38,180 bases of DNA, from NCBI GenBank assembly GCA_902780865.1, contig CACZHC010000054.1, positions 1-38,180 of the forward strand. Direction: 5' to 3'. The stretch is from an uncultured bacterium. Its GTDB lineage: Bacteria; Verrucomicrobiota; Kiritimatiellia; RFP12; UBA1067. Below are positions 16,419 through 25,800 of this stretch, one piece after another. The position numbers were made by a program, and so were the translations under genes. The stretch's first letter is position 1, and the number at the start of each line of letters is the position of its first letter. The notes under the pieces are model-generated. The model saw only the letters and a program-made list of their open reading frames with translations. It was not told where the DNA came from and made no database searches.

Positions 16419-18034
16419 GATTGGCCGTAGTAGGATGTGAAGCAAGCGGAAAGACGGTGTTCATGGCGGCGCTCGCCGACTACTACCGTCCCGACAACGC
16501 GAATGGACTCTGCCTTGTGCCTGAGAATTCCGCGACCAACCGCTTTTCCAGAGCACTCGTAAGACAGATGCGCAGTCTCCGCCAATGGCCGAGCGCGACT
16601 AATCCAGACAAGACAGTGGAGATGGAATGGTCGCTTCGCTCTGACGGCGACATAATAGCGAACATCGACATGCTCGAATTCGGCGGCGAGACATTCAGGG
16701 CCGTCTTTCGCGGCGAGGGCGGGGAGAAGATGCGCAAGCAATCGGAAAAAGCGCTTCTCGACTATCTCGCCGCAGCTGACTCCGTCGTCGTGCTCGTCTC
16801 GATAAAGGAACTCCTGCGCGATCCAGGGAGCGTCTCGATAGAGGAATTCGAGCGAGACACCGAGGCGATGTGGGTCACGCGCGGACTTCTCGACTTCGTG
16901 CGCGAAAAGCTGCCCGGCGCTGGAGTCGTAATCGGGCTCACGCAGGCCGACCGCTACCGCGGCGAACTTGCCGCGGCTGGAGGCGCGGGCAAGCTCTTTG
17001 CCTCGCGCTGGCCGACGATTGCGTCTGTTGCACATTCGATACCAGTAGTGGAAGTCGCGTCCGTCAGCGCGACTGACGAAAACGGCAACCCTGCCGAGGG
17101 CTACACCACCGACGGCGTGCTGCCTGTAATGCGCGAACTCGCACGGCAGAACTACGGCAATCCCAGCGAGATAAAGGCCGAAATGACGGCCATCCTCGCA
17201 TCTGATGTATCTTCAGCGTCGAAAGCGCGGAAATACGGCGCAAAGCTTGCCGCGCTCTCGCGCCATGCGGCGCTGTCGGATGAAGACGACCGCGATTTCA
17301 TAAAAGAGGCGCAGACAAAACTCGAAGAGCTGAACGCGCAGGCAAAGGCCGAAAGGCCGAAGCATGGCAAAAAGAAAAAGAACCGTCCGAAAGTCGCGAG
17401 GCCGCGGACAAGGCGAGCGTTTCTTCTCGCGCTTCTTCTCGCATCGTCAATAGCCCTCCTCTCACAGCACATAGGAACAGCACTTGAATTCCTCAGGGGG
17501 CAACCTGCTGAACTGACAACCTTGCCACAAATCGAAGTGCCGCAAGCCCTGCCAACTAATGAGCCGCCAGCGCAAGTCGAAGCACTGCAAGTTGCACCAA
17601 CTAACGAGCCGCCAGCGCAGGTCGAAGCACCACAAGTTGCACCAACTAATGAGCCACCTGAGCAAGTCGAAGCGCCGCAGATAGCACCAACGAATGAGCC
17701 GCCTGCCCAAGTCGTTGAACCACAAGTCGAGCCAACTAACGAGCCGCCGTCGCAAGTCATCATTACGCAAGTCGTCGTGCCGCAAGTTGCCCCAACCAAC
17801 ATACCACCAGCCCAAGTCGCCGCACCGCAAGCCACGCGACCTGCCGAGCCCGAATTCCGCATGTGGACCGACCACAACGGAAAGAAGATCAAGGCCCGCT
17901 GGCTCGCCACCGCCGACGACGGCGAGCACATCACGCTTGAAACGCCGTCGGGCAAAAAGATAAACGCAGTCCTCCGCAAGTTTTCTGCAGAGGACCGCGC
18001 CTATATCCAGTCACAGCTGGACGCGAACCGTTAG
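16415..18034 (+). CDS. P-loop GTPase with membrane anchor, Pro/Gln repeat stalk and SHD1 domain
   Basis: 539 residues from the ATG at 16415, with GGAGGG before it; an in-frame ATG at 16337 would overlap the upstream gene by 82 bases and is rejected. The GTPase domain is about 1-245: P-loop GCEASGKT (7-14), a G3-like stretch DMLEFGGE (85-92), a G4-like TQAD (176-179) and SVSA as G5. A basic stretch (about 316-334) precedes one membrane helix (335-352), implying a cytoplasmic N-terminus. Residues about 376-470 are tandem copies of a unit like APTNEPPAQVEAPQV. Residues 481-535 (FRMWTDHNGKKIKARWL...) match the SHD1 domain common in Planctomycetes and Verrucomicrobia. The C-terminus would then be periplasmic. 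Role unknown; signalling or conflict response linked to the surface is inference. Confidence 0.82.
   Translation: MRLAVVGCEASGKTVFMAALADYYRPDNANGLCLVPENSATNRFSRALVRQMRSLRQWPSATNPDKTVEMEWSLRSDGDIIANIDMLEFGGETFRAVFRGEGGEKMRKQSEKALLDYLAAADSVVVLVSIKELLRDPGSVSIEEFERDTEAMWVTRGLLDFVREKLPGAGVVIGLTQADRYRGELAAAGGAGKLFASRWPTIASVAHSIPVVEVASVSATDENGNPAEGYTTDGVLPVMRELARQNYGNPSEIKAEMTAILASDVSSASKARKYGAKLAALSRHAALSDEDDRDFIKEAQTKLEELNAQAKAERPKHGKKKKNRPKVARPRTRRAFLLALLLASSIALLSQHIGTALEFLRGQPAELTTLPQIEVPQALPTNEPPAQVEALQVAPTNEPPAQVEAPQVAPTNEPPEQVEAPQIAPTNEPPAQVVEPQVEPTNEPPSQVIITQVVVPQVAPTNIPPAQVAAPQATRPAEPEFRMWTDHNGKKIKARWLATADDGEHITLETPSGKKINAVLRKFSAEDRAYIQSQLDANR
17540..17830 (+). repeat. In-gene 45-base tandem repeats
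   Basis: The stretch encodes about six copies of a 15-residue unit (QVAPTNEPPAQVEAP and variants). DNA copies are similar but diverged, and one copy has a short insertion (SQVIITQVVVP). They form an extended Pro-rich stalk between membrane helix and SHD1 domain. Copy number may vary between strains. Confidence 0.85.
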
Positions 18035-19128
18035 CCGTTCTTCTTCTCGAATTCCTTCATGAAGGAGACGAGAGCGTCGACACCCTCCATCGGGAACGCG
18101 TTGTAGATCGACGCACGAAGACCGCCGACGGAACGATGGCCCTTGAGCGAGCTCATGCCGAGCTTCTTGGACTCGTCGAGGAACTTCTTCTCAAGCTCCT
18201 CGTCGCCGCCCTTGATGCGCCACGTGACGTTCATGTTGGAGCGGAACTCCTTGAGCGCCGTGCCAGTCCAGAACTCGGAGCCGTCGATGACGTCGTAGAT
18301 CTTCTTGGCCTTCTCGGCGTTGAGCTTGAAGAGGTTCTCCTTGCCCATCTTCTTGACCCACTTCATCGTCTCGCCGAAGATGTAGATGCCCCAGGTCGGC
18401 GGAGTGTTGAAGAGCGAGTTCTCGTCGACGTAGGTGCGGTACTGGAGCATCGTCGGGATCTTGTCGTCGCCCTTCGCGGCGAGTTCCTTCTTGATTGCTA
18501 CGACGGCCATGCCGGAAGGACCGAGGTTCTTCTGGGCACCGGCGTAGAACATGTCAAACTTGTTGTAGTCGCGCTCGCAGCTGAGGATGTCGGACGACAT
18601 GTCGCAGATGAGCGGGCCTGCGACCTTCGGGAACTCCTTGAGCTCAGCGCCGGCGATCGTCTCGTTCGAGCAGAGGTGGTAGTAGGCGGAACCATCGGCC
18701 CACTTCCACTCGTCTGCCTTGGGCATGCGGGTGGGGATGTCCTTCGCGCAGTCGCAGGAGACGTTGACCGTCGCGCCGCGGAGAGCCGCGACCTTCTGGC
18801 CTTCCTTGAGCGCCTTGTTCGACCAGGTGCCCTGCTTCGCGTAATCGGCAGCGCCGCCCTTCGGGAGGAAGTTCATCGGGATCATCGCGAACTGCATCGA
18901 CGCACCGCCCTGGATGAAGCAAACGGACCAGTCGTCGCCGAGGCCGCAGAGCTCCTTGAACGTGGCAATCGCCTCCTGGTGGATGGCGTCATAGTCCTTG
19001 CCACGATGGGACATTTCCATTACGGACATTCCGCAGCCCTTGTAGTCGACAAGGTCCTTCTGCGCGTCCTGGAGGACTTCGAGCGGCAGGACAGCGGGAC
19101 CCGCCGAGAAGTTGTATGCACGAGACAT
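18031..19128 (-). CDS. serC: Phosphoserine aminotransferase
   Basis: 365 residues from the ATG at 19128 (GGAAAG ribosome site); an in-frame upstream ATG at 19170 adds a basic tail absent from the family and is rejected. SerC hallmarks: start RAYNFSAGPAVLPLEVL, SVMEMSHRGKDYDAI, FIQGGASMQFAMIPMN, and FYAGAQKNLGPSGMAVV with the PLP-binding Lys in AQKN. The C-terminal HRSVGGLRASIYNAFP is diagnostic. It converts 3-phosphohydroxypyruvate and glutamate to phosphoserine (serine and pyridoxal phosphate synthesis). Its stop overlaps the stop of the convergent GTPase gene by 4 bases (TTAG). Confidence 0.97.
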   Translation of the reverse strand: MSRAYNFSAGPAVLPLEVLQDAQKDLVDYKGCGMSVMEMSHRGKDYDAIHQEAIATFKELCGLGDDWSVCFIQGGASMQFAMIPMNFLPKGGAADYAKQGTWSNKALKEGQKVAALRGATVNVSCDCAKDIPTRMPKADEWKWADGSAYYHLCSNETIAGAELKEFPKVAGPLICDMSSDILSCERDYNKFDMFYAGAQKNLGPSGMAVVAIKKELAAKGDDKIPTMLQYRTYVDENSLFNTPPTWGIYIFGETMKWVKKMGKENLFKLNAEKAKKIYDVIDGSEFWTGTALKEFRSNMNVTWRIKGGDEELEKKFLDESKKLGMSSLKGHRSVGGLRASIYNAFPMEGVDALVSFMKEFEKKNG

Positions 19129-19200
19129 TTTTGTCTTTCCTTTCTGTTTAGAGTTTATCCGAACCGCCATAAGAGTTTATCAGGTAGGCGATTTCTGGAT

Positions 19201-19230
19201 ATTATACTCTTTTTACCTTGCAGAGCGCAA
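19201..19230 (-). promoter_or_regulatory. serC promoter
   Basis: Minus strand: TTGCGC (19225-19230), 18-base spacer, TATAAT (19201-19206). It gives a leader of about 65-70 bases, the longest in the window, in which GATAAACTCT occurs twice. No known riboswitch was recognised. Confidence 0.65.
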
Positions 19231-19253
19231 GAGCGCCACTGGCGGCGATTTGC

Positions 19254-20336
19254 TTAAGACAGGATGGCGTCGGCAATGCGGGCGTAGGCGTCGCCGCTAC
19301 TCTCGAGCATTTCGAGCGTCTTGTCGAGCTTCTTTGCCGCTTCCGCGCGCGACACAGGGTCGCCCAGCCAGCGTTCAAGGTAGCCGCGCACGGCCTCGAC
19401 GGTGAAATTCTCCTGAAGGAGCTCTGGCATCGGACATTCCGCACCAGACTTCTCGGCAATGATGTTCGCAAGCCCCACATGCTTCACGCCGTTTATCGCG
19501 CGCCTCAGGAACGCCGCGAGAATGGGACCTACCTTGTAGACGAGAACCGTCGGGCAACGGGCAAGCGCGGCCTCAAGCGTCGCCGTTCCGCTCGCAACTG
19601 CGGCGACATCGGCACGGCGAAGAAGCTCGCGTGCGCCACCCGACTGGACCGTTAGAGTTGAAAGCTTAGATTTGAAACCAGCCACGATTCTTTCGATGGC
19701 AACTCTGGCGCGGTCGTTCGCGGCGGGAATCGCAACTCGGATTCCATCGAGCGGCGCGACGGCCTCAAGAAGCGTAGGAAGGTGCTTTTCAATCTCGCCG
19801 AGGCGCGAACCAGGAAGAAGCGCGACAAGCCCCTTCTCTCGACTTGCCTCGCCGCCGTCCGCAGCGCCCTCGAATTCCTGCGCAAGAGGATGGCCGACGA
19901 ATTCGGCAAGCCCCGGGCGGAATATCGCAGGCTCAAACGGGAAGAAACAGCAGATCTTGTCAAGGGAGCGCTCTATGCGCGGTATGCGGCCCTGGTGCCA
20001 TGCCCAGACCTGCGGGCACACGACGTGAACCGCTTTTATGCCCTTCGACTTCGCGTAGGCCGCGAGCTTCAGGTTCATGCCGGGATAGTCTATCGTGCAG
20101 ACGACATCGGGCTTCCACTCGTCGATAGCGCGGACCATCGTGCGCTTCACCCTGAGGAAGAAGAAGATCCGCCTCAAGACCGCCCATATCCCGAACACCG
20201 CGAGGTCGGCCGTCTTGAAGCCATAGTCGGAATAGCCGCGTATCTCCACATCGGGGCAACGCGCACGTACGGCCGCGGATATCCGCTCCGCGTAGTGGAC
20301 ACCCGACTCCTCACCGGCGAGAACGAGCAGTTTCAT
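19254..20336 (-). CDS. lpxB: Lipid-A-disaccharide synthase
   Basis: 360 residues, slightly short of the usual 370-390. GT19 motifs: LAGEESGVHY near the start (the family has SGD, here SGV), VCPQVWAWHQGRI (about 107-119), FVGHPLAQE, LLPGSRLGEIEKHLP, and ASGTATLEAALARCPTVLVYK. LpxB joins UDP-2,3-diacylglucosamine and lipid X to make the lipid A disaccharide at the inner membrane, so the organism is expected to have an outer membrane with lipid A. The start overlaps the smc stop by 4 bases (ATGA). The two genes are cotranscribed. Confidence 0.94.
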   Translation of the reverse strand: MKLLVLAGEESGVHYAERISAAVRARCPDVEIRGYSDYGFKTADLAVFGIWAVLRRIFFFLRVKRTMVRAIDEWKPDVVCTIDYPGMNLKLAAYAKSKGIKAVHVVCPQVWAWHQGRIPRIERSLDKICCFFPFEPAIFRPGLAEFVGHPLAQEFEGAADGGEASREKGLVALLPGSRLGEIEKHLPTLLEAVAPLDGIRVAIPAANDRARVAIERIVAGFKSKLSTLTVQSGGARELLRRADVAAVASGTATLEAALARCPTVLVYKVGPILAAFLRRAINGVKHVGLANIIAEKSGAECPMPELLQENFTVEAVRGYLERWLGDPVSRAEAAKKLDKTLEMLESSGDAYARIADAILS

Positions 20337-22843
20337 TTTTTCTTGCCGTCGCGGACGCCGAGATCGCTGAGCTTCATCGAAATGACGCGGCTGACGCCCT
20401 TCTCCTGCTGGCTCACGCCGTACACGAGGTCGGAACCGGCGATCGTGTGCTGGTTGTGCGTGATGATGAGGAACTGGGAGTTCACGAGGAACTCCTTGAG
20501 CTGGTCGACAAACCTGCCGATATTGGCGTCGTCAAGCGCGGCGTCGAGCTCGTCGAGCATGCAGAACGGCGCGGGCTTGATCATGAAGATCGAGAAGAGG
20601 AGCGCGACGGCCGTCATCGTGCGCTCGCCACCGGAGAGCAGCGTCACGCTCTGCGGACGCTTGCCCGGAGGGCGCGCGATGATGTCGATGCCGCACTCGA
20701 GCGGATCTTCGGCGTTCTCGAGCAACACGAGCCTCGCCTCACCGCCGCCGAAGAGCCGCGTGAACATCGTCTGGAAGTTGGCGTTCGCCTGCTCGAACGT
20801 CTTCTTGAACATCTCGCTCGAAGTAAGGTTCAAGTTGTCGATGAGCGAAAGTATCTGCGCCTTCGCCGCGAGCAAGTCCTCTTCCTGGGCCTTCTCCTTC
20901 GCATAGCGCTCCTCGAGCTCGCGGCATTCGTCGATTGCGACCATGTTGACGGGCCCAAGCGCGGCGATCTCGGACTGGAGATGTGCCACCTTGGCCTCGA
21001 GCTCGGTATGCGGCGGCTCCACGCCGTCCTCCCACTTGGGGTCGGGCTCGCGCAGGACCGCGTCGGCAAAAAGACCGTATTCGTCCTGAAGGTGGTCGTA
21101 GATGTTCTGGCGGCGCATCGTCGCCTCTGCGGCGGCGACTTCGAGCTTGCCCCTGAAGTCACGCGCGTGGTCGAGCTCGGCGCGCTTCGCCGCGACATCG
21201 CGGTCGACTTCGGCGATTCTCTCGAACATCGTCTGGCGGCGGGCTCGCTCGTCTTCCATCTCGGCGCGGCAGTCCGCGGCCGCGGCCTTCAGCTCCTCGA
21301 GCTGCCCGAGAAGATCACCCGACTCCTCCTTCAGGCGCGCGATGGAGTCGTGATAGCGCTGGATGCCCTCGAGACGCCCGTCAACCGCCCTCTGCAATTC
21401 GTCGCGGCGGCGACGCGCAGAATCGTTCTGCTGTCCGACGAACGAAAGCTCCTGCTCCATCTGGCTCGTAGTGATGCGGCGCTCCGTAAGCTGCTGGGAA
21501 ACCGACATCGTGGAGACTTCGAGCGTCCGCAGCTCGTCCTCGCTCGCGGCGATCTCGGCCATAAGTATCTCGCGCCTGTCGGCAGTCGTGACCTTTGTGC
21601 CGGCTGGCCACGTCTCGGTCTTGCCCTCGCGCGAGACTTTCGCGTCTTCGGCAAGAACGCCCGTAAGCGTAGTGTTCGCGATTTCGTGCCTGCGGCGCTG
21701 TACGTCGCTGCGCTTCTCGTCGATCTTGGCCTGAATCTCGGCAAACGCTGCCTCGCTCTCGGCGAGCGCATCCTTCGCGGTGGCAAGAGACTCGGTGAGA
21801 AGACGCGTCTTCTGGTCGAGAGAATCGACCTGCATGGCGATCTCCTCGAGCTGCGCCTTAGCATCGGCAATCTCGCGCTCGTCGCGCTCTGCAAACTGGC
21901 CGTACTCCTCGATGCGCTGCGCATTCACGCCGATGACCTCGTTGGCGCGGCTGTAGGCGTTGTCCGCCGCCGCCTGGCGCGACGCGAGCGACTGGAGACG
22001 CTCTTCGAGCTCGTGCACCTGGGCGTGGAGCTCCTGCTGCCCGCGCTCCGCCTCGGCCACGGCACCCGATGCCTCTTCAATAGACTTGTCGATGTCGCGC
22101 CTATTCGACGCGTTCTGCACAAGCTCCTCGTCAAAAGAGTGTATCTTCTGCTTCGAGACGTAGATGTCGAGGACGCGCAGCTCGTCGTGAAGTTCCTTGT
22201 ACTTCTTCGCCTTGCCAACCTGACGCTGGAGAGAGCCGATCTGGCGCTTCATCTCCTTGAGGACGTCGGCTTCGCGCAACAAGTTCTGCTCGGTCTGCTC
22301 GATCTTCCTCAGGGCCTCCTTGCGGTCGGCCTTGAACTTCGTGATTCCCGCCGCCTCCTCGAACACGCCGCGGCGGTCTTCGGGCTTGGAGGAGAGAATC
22401 GCGTCGATCTGGCCCTGGGCCATGACGGAGTAAGACGACGTGCCGATGCCGGTGCCCATCAGGAGGTGCTGAATGTCCCTGAGGCGGCACGGCTGCTTGT
22501 TTAGGAAATATTCGCCCGAGCCGTCGCGGTAGACGCGACGCTGTATCGTCACCTCGTGGTAGTCGGTGCCAAGTTCCTTCTCGCAGTCCGCAAAGGTGAT
22601 CGTGACTTCCGCAAGCCCGAGGGGCTTTCTCGTGTCGGTGCCGTTGAAGACGACATCGACGAGCTTCGAGCACCTGAGCGCCGTCGGGCGCTGCTCGCCG
22701 AGAACCCAGCGGATCGCGTCGGAAACGTTGGACTTGCCGCAGCCGTTCGGACCCACGATGGCTATAAGGCCAGGATCGAAGGTGAGCTTCGTCTTATCGG
22801 CGAAGCTCTTAAATCCGACTATGTCGAGCTGCTTTAGATACAT
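20333..22843 (-). CDS. smc: SMC chromosome-structure protein, short and apparently hinge-less
   Basis: 836 residues, against about 1,150-1,200 for usual bacterial SMC. The N-terminal head is intact: KSFADKT (12-18), Walker A GPNGCGKSN (31-39), then MAQGQIDAILSSKPEDRRGV (141-160) and FEEAAGI. The C-terminal head is intact: ALGPVNMVAIDE (628-639), signature LLSGGERTMTAVALLF (735-750), Walker B FCMLDELDAALDDANIGRF (760-778) and ITHNQHT. Coiled coils cover about 170-388 and 425-620. Between them, where a roughly 150-residue hinge should be, only about 40 residues appear (386-425, including TGVLAEDAKVSREGKTETW). There is no CxxC zinc hook as in Rad50. The frame is continuous, so this is not a frameshift. 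The promoter lies at the ATG and there is no ribosome site. Confidence 0.93.
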   Translation of the reverse strand: MYLKQLDIVGFKSFADKTKLTFDPGLIAIVGPNGCGKSNVSDAIRWVLGEQRPTALRCSKLVDVVFNGTDTRKPLGLAEVTITFADCEKELGTDYHEVTIQRRVYRDGSGEYFLNKQPCRLRDIQHLLMGTGIGTSSYSVMAQGQIDAILSSKPEDRRGVFEEAAGITKFKADRKEALRKIEQTEQNLLREADVLKEMKRQIGSLQRQVGKAKKYKELHDELRVLDIYVSKQKIHSFDEELVQNASNRRDIDKSIEEASGAVAEAERGQQELHAQVHELEERLQSLASRQAAADNAYSRANEVIGVNAQRIEEYGQFAERDEREIADAKAQLEEIAMQVDSLDQKTRLLTESLATAKDALAESEAAFAEIQAKIDEKRSDVQRRRHEIANTTLTGVLAEDAKVSREGKTETWPAGTKVTTADRREILMAEIAASEDELRTLEVSTMSVSQQLTERRITTSQMEQELSFVGQQNDSARRRRDELQRAVDGRLEGIQRYHDSIARLKEESGDLLGQLEELKAAAADCRAEMEDERARRQTMFERIAEVDRDVAAKRAELDHARDFRGKLEVAAAEATMRRQNIYDHLQDEYGLFADAVLREPDPKWEDGVEPPHTELEAKVAHLQSEIAALGPVNMVAIDECRELEERYAKEKAQEEDLLAAKAQILSLIDNLNLTSSEMFKKTFEQANANFQTMFTRLFGGGEARLVLLENAEDPLECGIDIIARPPGKRPQSVTLLSGGERTMTAVALLFSIFMIKPAPFCMLDELDAALDDANIGRFVDQLKEFLVNSQFLIITHNQHTIAGSDLVYGVSQQEKGVSRVISMKLSDLGVRDGKKK

Positions 22844-22850
22844 TGAGGAT

Positions 22851-22859
22851 ATTTTACCA
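22851..22859 (-). promoter_or_regulatory. Extended -10 promoter, leaderless start of smc
   Basis: Minus strand TGG-TAAAAT ending 7 bases before the ATG at 22843; no -35 and no Shine-Dalgarno seen. Confidence 0.6.
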
Positions 22860-22882
22860 AAAATTCGGCGGGTTTGGAACCG

Positions 22883-25800
22883 TCACAAGGCGTTGATTCC
22901 CGCCTTAAGCTCGACCGTCTTTCCTCCGAACTCAAATGTCCCAGGAACAGGCGTAATGACCATTCCCGTCGCCTTGTCGCCGTCGAACTTTAGGTCGACC
23001 TCGATCCAGCCCTTCGGGTGGGGATGCGTCGCCTTGAGCGACTTAAGCCCTCCCGGGCACGGCGCGACGCGGACCTTCGCGAAGAATGGCGCGGCCGGCT
23101 TGATGCCCGCGAGCCCCGTCTGCATAAACCAGATCGGATGCGCGCCCCATGCATGGCAGTCGCTCCTCGACTCGTGCTGCCCGTTCTTGCCGCTGTCAGG
23201 CGCCTCCTGCGTCGTCGTAAGCCCCTTCTTCACGTAGTCGCGCCAGAGGTCGAGGCGCTTGAGGAAGAGGTCGCCGCGCCCGAACTTGAAGTACGTCTCG
23301 AAAAGATAGTACGAGAAGTAGACTGTGCAGCGCTTGAGGTCCTTGTCATCGACGAGATGCCGGAACGCCGTCTCGGCCTTGCCCGCCGGGAGGACGTCGC
23401 CAAGAAGCGCAAGCGCCTGAGCGTGCTCAGAGAAATCCTTCTTCGCAGGCGTATCGGCGAGTATGCCGCGCTTCTCGTCCCAAAACGCCTTGACAATCGC
23501 CCGCTTGAGCTTCTCCGACTTCTCTTCCCAGTATTTCGCCTGCAGCTCGTTGCCGAGGGCCTCGCCGAACCGGCAGCCGGGCGCGGTTCCGTCGCCATCC
23601 CAGCCAACGACCCAGTCCATGAAGTTCCACCCGGGGATGTTTTCAAGAAGGCCGTCTGCGTTCTCGTAGTACTCCATTCCCGCCATCGACTTCCTTAAGC
23701 CCGGAAGTCGCGCTTTCAGCCACTCGCGGTCGGCATGGTTCATCACGTAGTCGCCATACATAAGAAGATAGCAAAGCGTGTAGCTCGCGCCCTCCTGCGT
23801 GCCGCGCGTCGGGAAGTTGAACGGGCATTGCCCGTCGTCGCGCGTATTGAGGTCGTAGATTTCGATCGCGCGCTTGATAATGCGGTCATCGCGCGACATC
23901 GCCGAAAGGACGTTCAGCTGGACGCGCGTGTCGCCAGGATACATCTGCTGCTCGTAGAACGGGCAGTCGAAAAGCATTTCGTGGCAGCACATCTGCATAG
24001 CGCGCGCCGAGATTTCGCGTATGGCACCGAGCGACGGATCGTCAGGCGCCGAAAAGACGCTTTTCATCTCGACGGGATAGCGCGACTCGATTATCGCGAC
24101 CGAGTCGACCGTAAGCGGCTCGTCCTTTGTCGCTATGTCGATGCGAACCCACTTTCCGCAGCGGAACCACGGTGCGGAGAACTTCGCGCCCTTGCGACCG
24201 TCACTCACGAACGTGTCGCCGAACGCCGGCAAATAGCGTCCGACTATCAGGTCGCGTGCCTTCGGCTCGCTCGTCTTCTTGTGAGTGTCGCCGCGATGCG
24301 ACGCCTCGGCGAAGCAGATCGCAAACTTTGCGTCCTTTCCGCCGGAAAGCGTCACATCGGGATAGGCGCAGTAGTAGCGGCCGAGGTCCCATGCGAGCTG
24401 CATCTTCGTGTTCGCGGGAACGGTGAACGGCTTCGAGAGGTCAACCGTCTCCTTCGCCTCGTCCTCCGTGTATACATGCTGACTGCGGAACTCGGCACCC
24501 TTCGCAACCGCCTTCACGCGCCCGGGGGCGCACGGATATTCCGTCTGATCTGGAATCTGCGACGGGAAAAGCATCCAGCCGCTCGTCCGTCCGCCGTAGA
24601 TCTGCGGCCCCTTCACACCGGCACCGCCGCGCACGACCTCGGGCGTCTCCCAGCTGGAGGGATCGCCGGAATACGGGCCGCATCCCATGATCTCGAACTG
24701 CGAGCCCGTGCCCCACGCGCCAGCGTCCTTGCCGACTGGCCGTATGCCGGAAAGCCGCCCGACCTTCCACGAGCCCTTTCCTGTCGTCAGCTTCGCGTCG
24801 TACGCGCCGTTCGCCTTGAATACGAAACCGCCGCGGTACGAAAGCTGCGCGAGAGGGCCGAAGTCGCCTATCTTCCAGACAACGGCCTCGATCACGTGCG
24901 GACCTTCCGCGAGAGCGTCGACGACGTACGTCTGGTACTGCCAGTTCTCCACGGTGCCGCGGTTGGGGCCCCTCGCGACGAACTCGCCGTCAAGCGTGAG
25001 GTAGAAGCGTTCGTCTGCCGAGACGTCGAAGACGAGCGTGCCGTCGCCTTTGCCGACATTGAACTCGTTGCGGAACTTGAGGAACAAGACTTCGCCTTCG
25101 ACGCTCTTTCCTTTGCGGTCGCCCTCCCAGAAATCGACCTTTCCCTGGGAAAAGCCGCTGTCACCCGGCATCCAGAGCCATGAGGCGTCGTCGATTGGCT
25201 GCACCTTCAGGACGTTCGTGTTGCCACGCGTGACGCGCGCGTCGCGGAAAACGCGGTCGGCAAACGGGACCTTGCCGTCGCCAAGCCTGCGTATGTTCGC
25301 GCAGACGGCCGCCGTCATGAGTTCTGCAGCCCTTTCGTCGGACATCCCCTCTGGCTTGTAGGGGCAGGCTTGGTTGATCTTGAATCCGAACAGCGCCGCG
25401 TCCCAGACAAGCGCCTGGAGATACTCGCCCTCGCCACGGTTGAAGTGGAAGTCCGGAGCTGTGAAGAGAGCGTCGCGGTTCTCGACGAATTCAGCCGCCG
25501 TGCCGACCGGAATGACGTCAAGCCCGTGCTTCCCCGCGAACTCTGCGTATGCGTCGTGGAGACGCGCGTACATCTCGACCTGGTCGAAGCCGAACTTCTT
25601 GAGCCGCTTGTCCCACGGAGGATAGCTCCATGTCTCCTGCACGAGTATCTTCGCCTGCGGCGCGAGCTCGCGGATCTTCGCGACAAGGTTGTCGCCCCAG
25701 GGCTGGTAGCTCGCCTTGTCCCAGCTCTTGTGGCTGCACTGCTGCACGGTCACGACGTCCCACTTGTCCATCACGAGCGCGGACGGGATGTTCGCCGTCC

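Noticed and set aside
20447..22504. 685-residue open frame opposite smc
   Set aside because: It mirrors the smc coding strand, is Leu/Arg-rich low complexity and has no family motif. Long antisense frames are expected at this GC content.
20333..22843. Rad50, MukB or a frameshifted SMC
   Set aside because: SMC-specific KPEDRRGVFEEAAGI and the C-terminal signature exclude Rad50 and MukB, there is no CxxC hook, and the single frame is open throughout.
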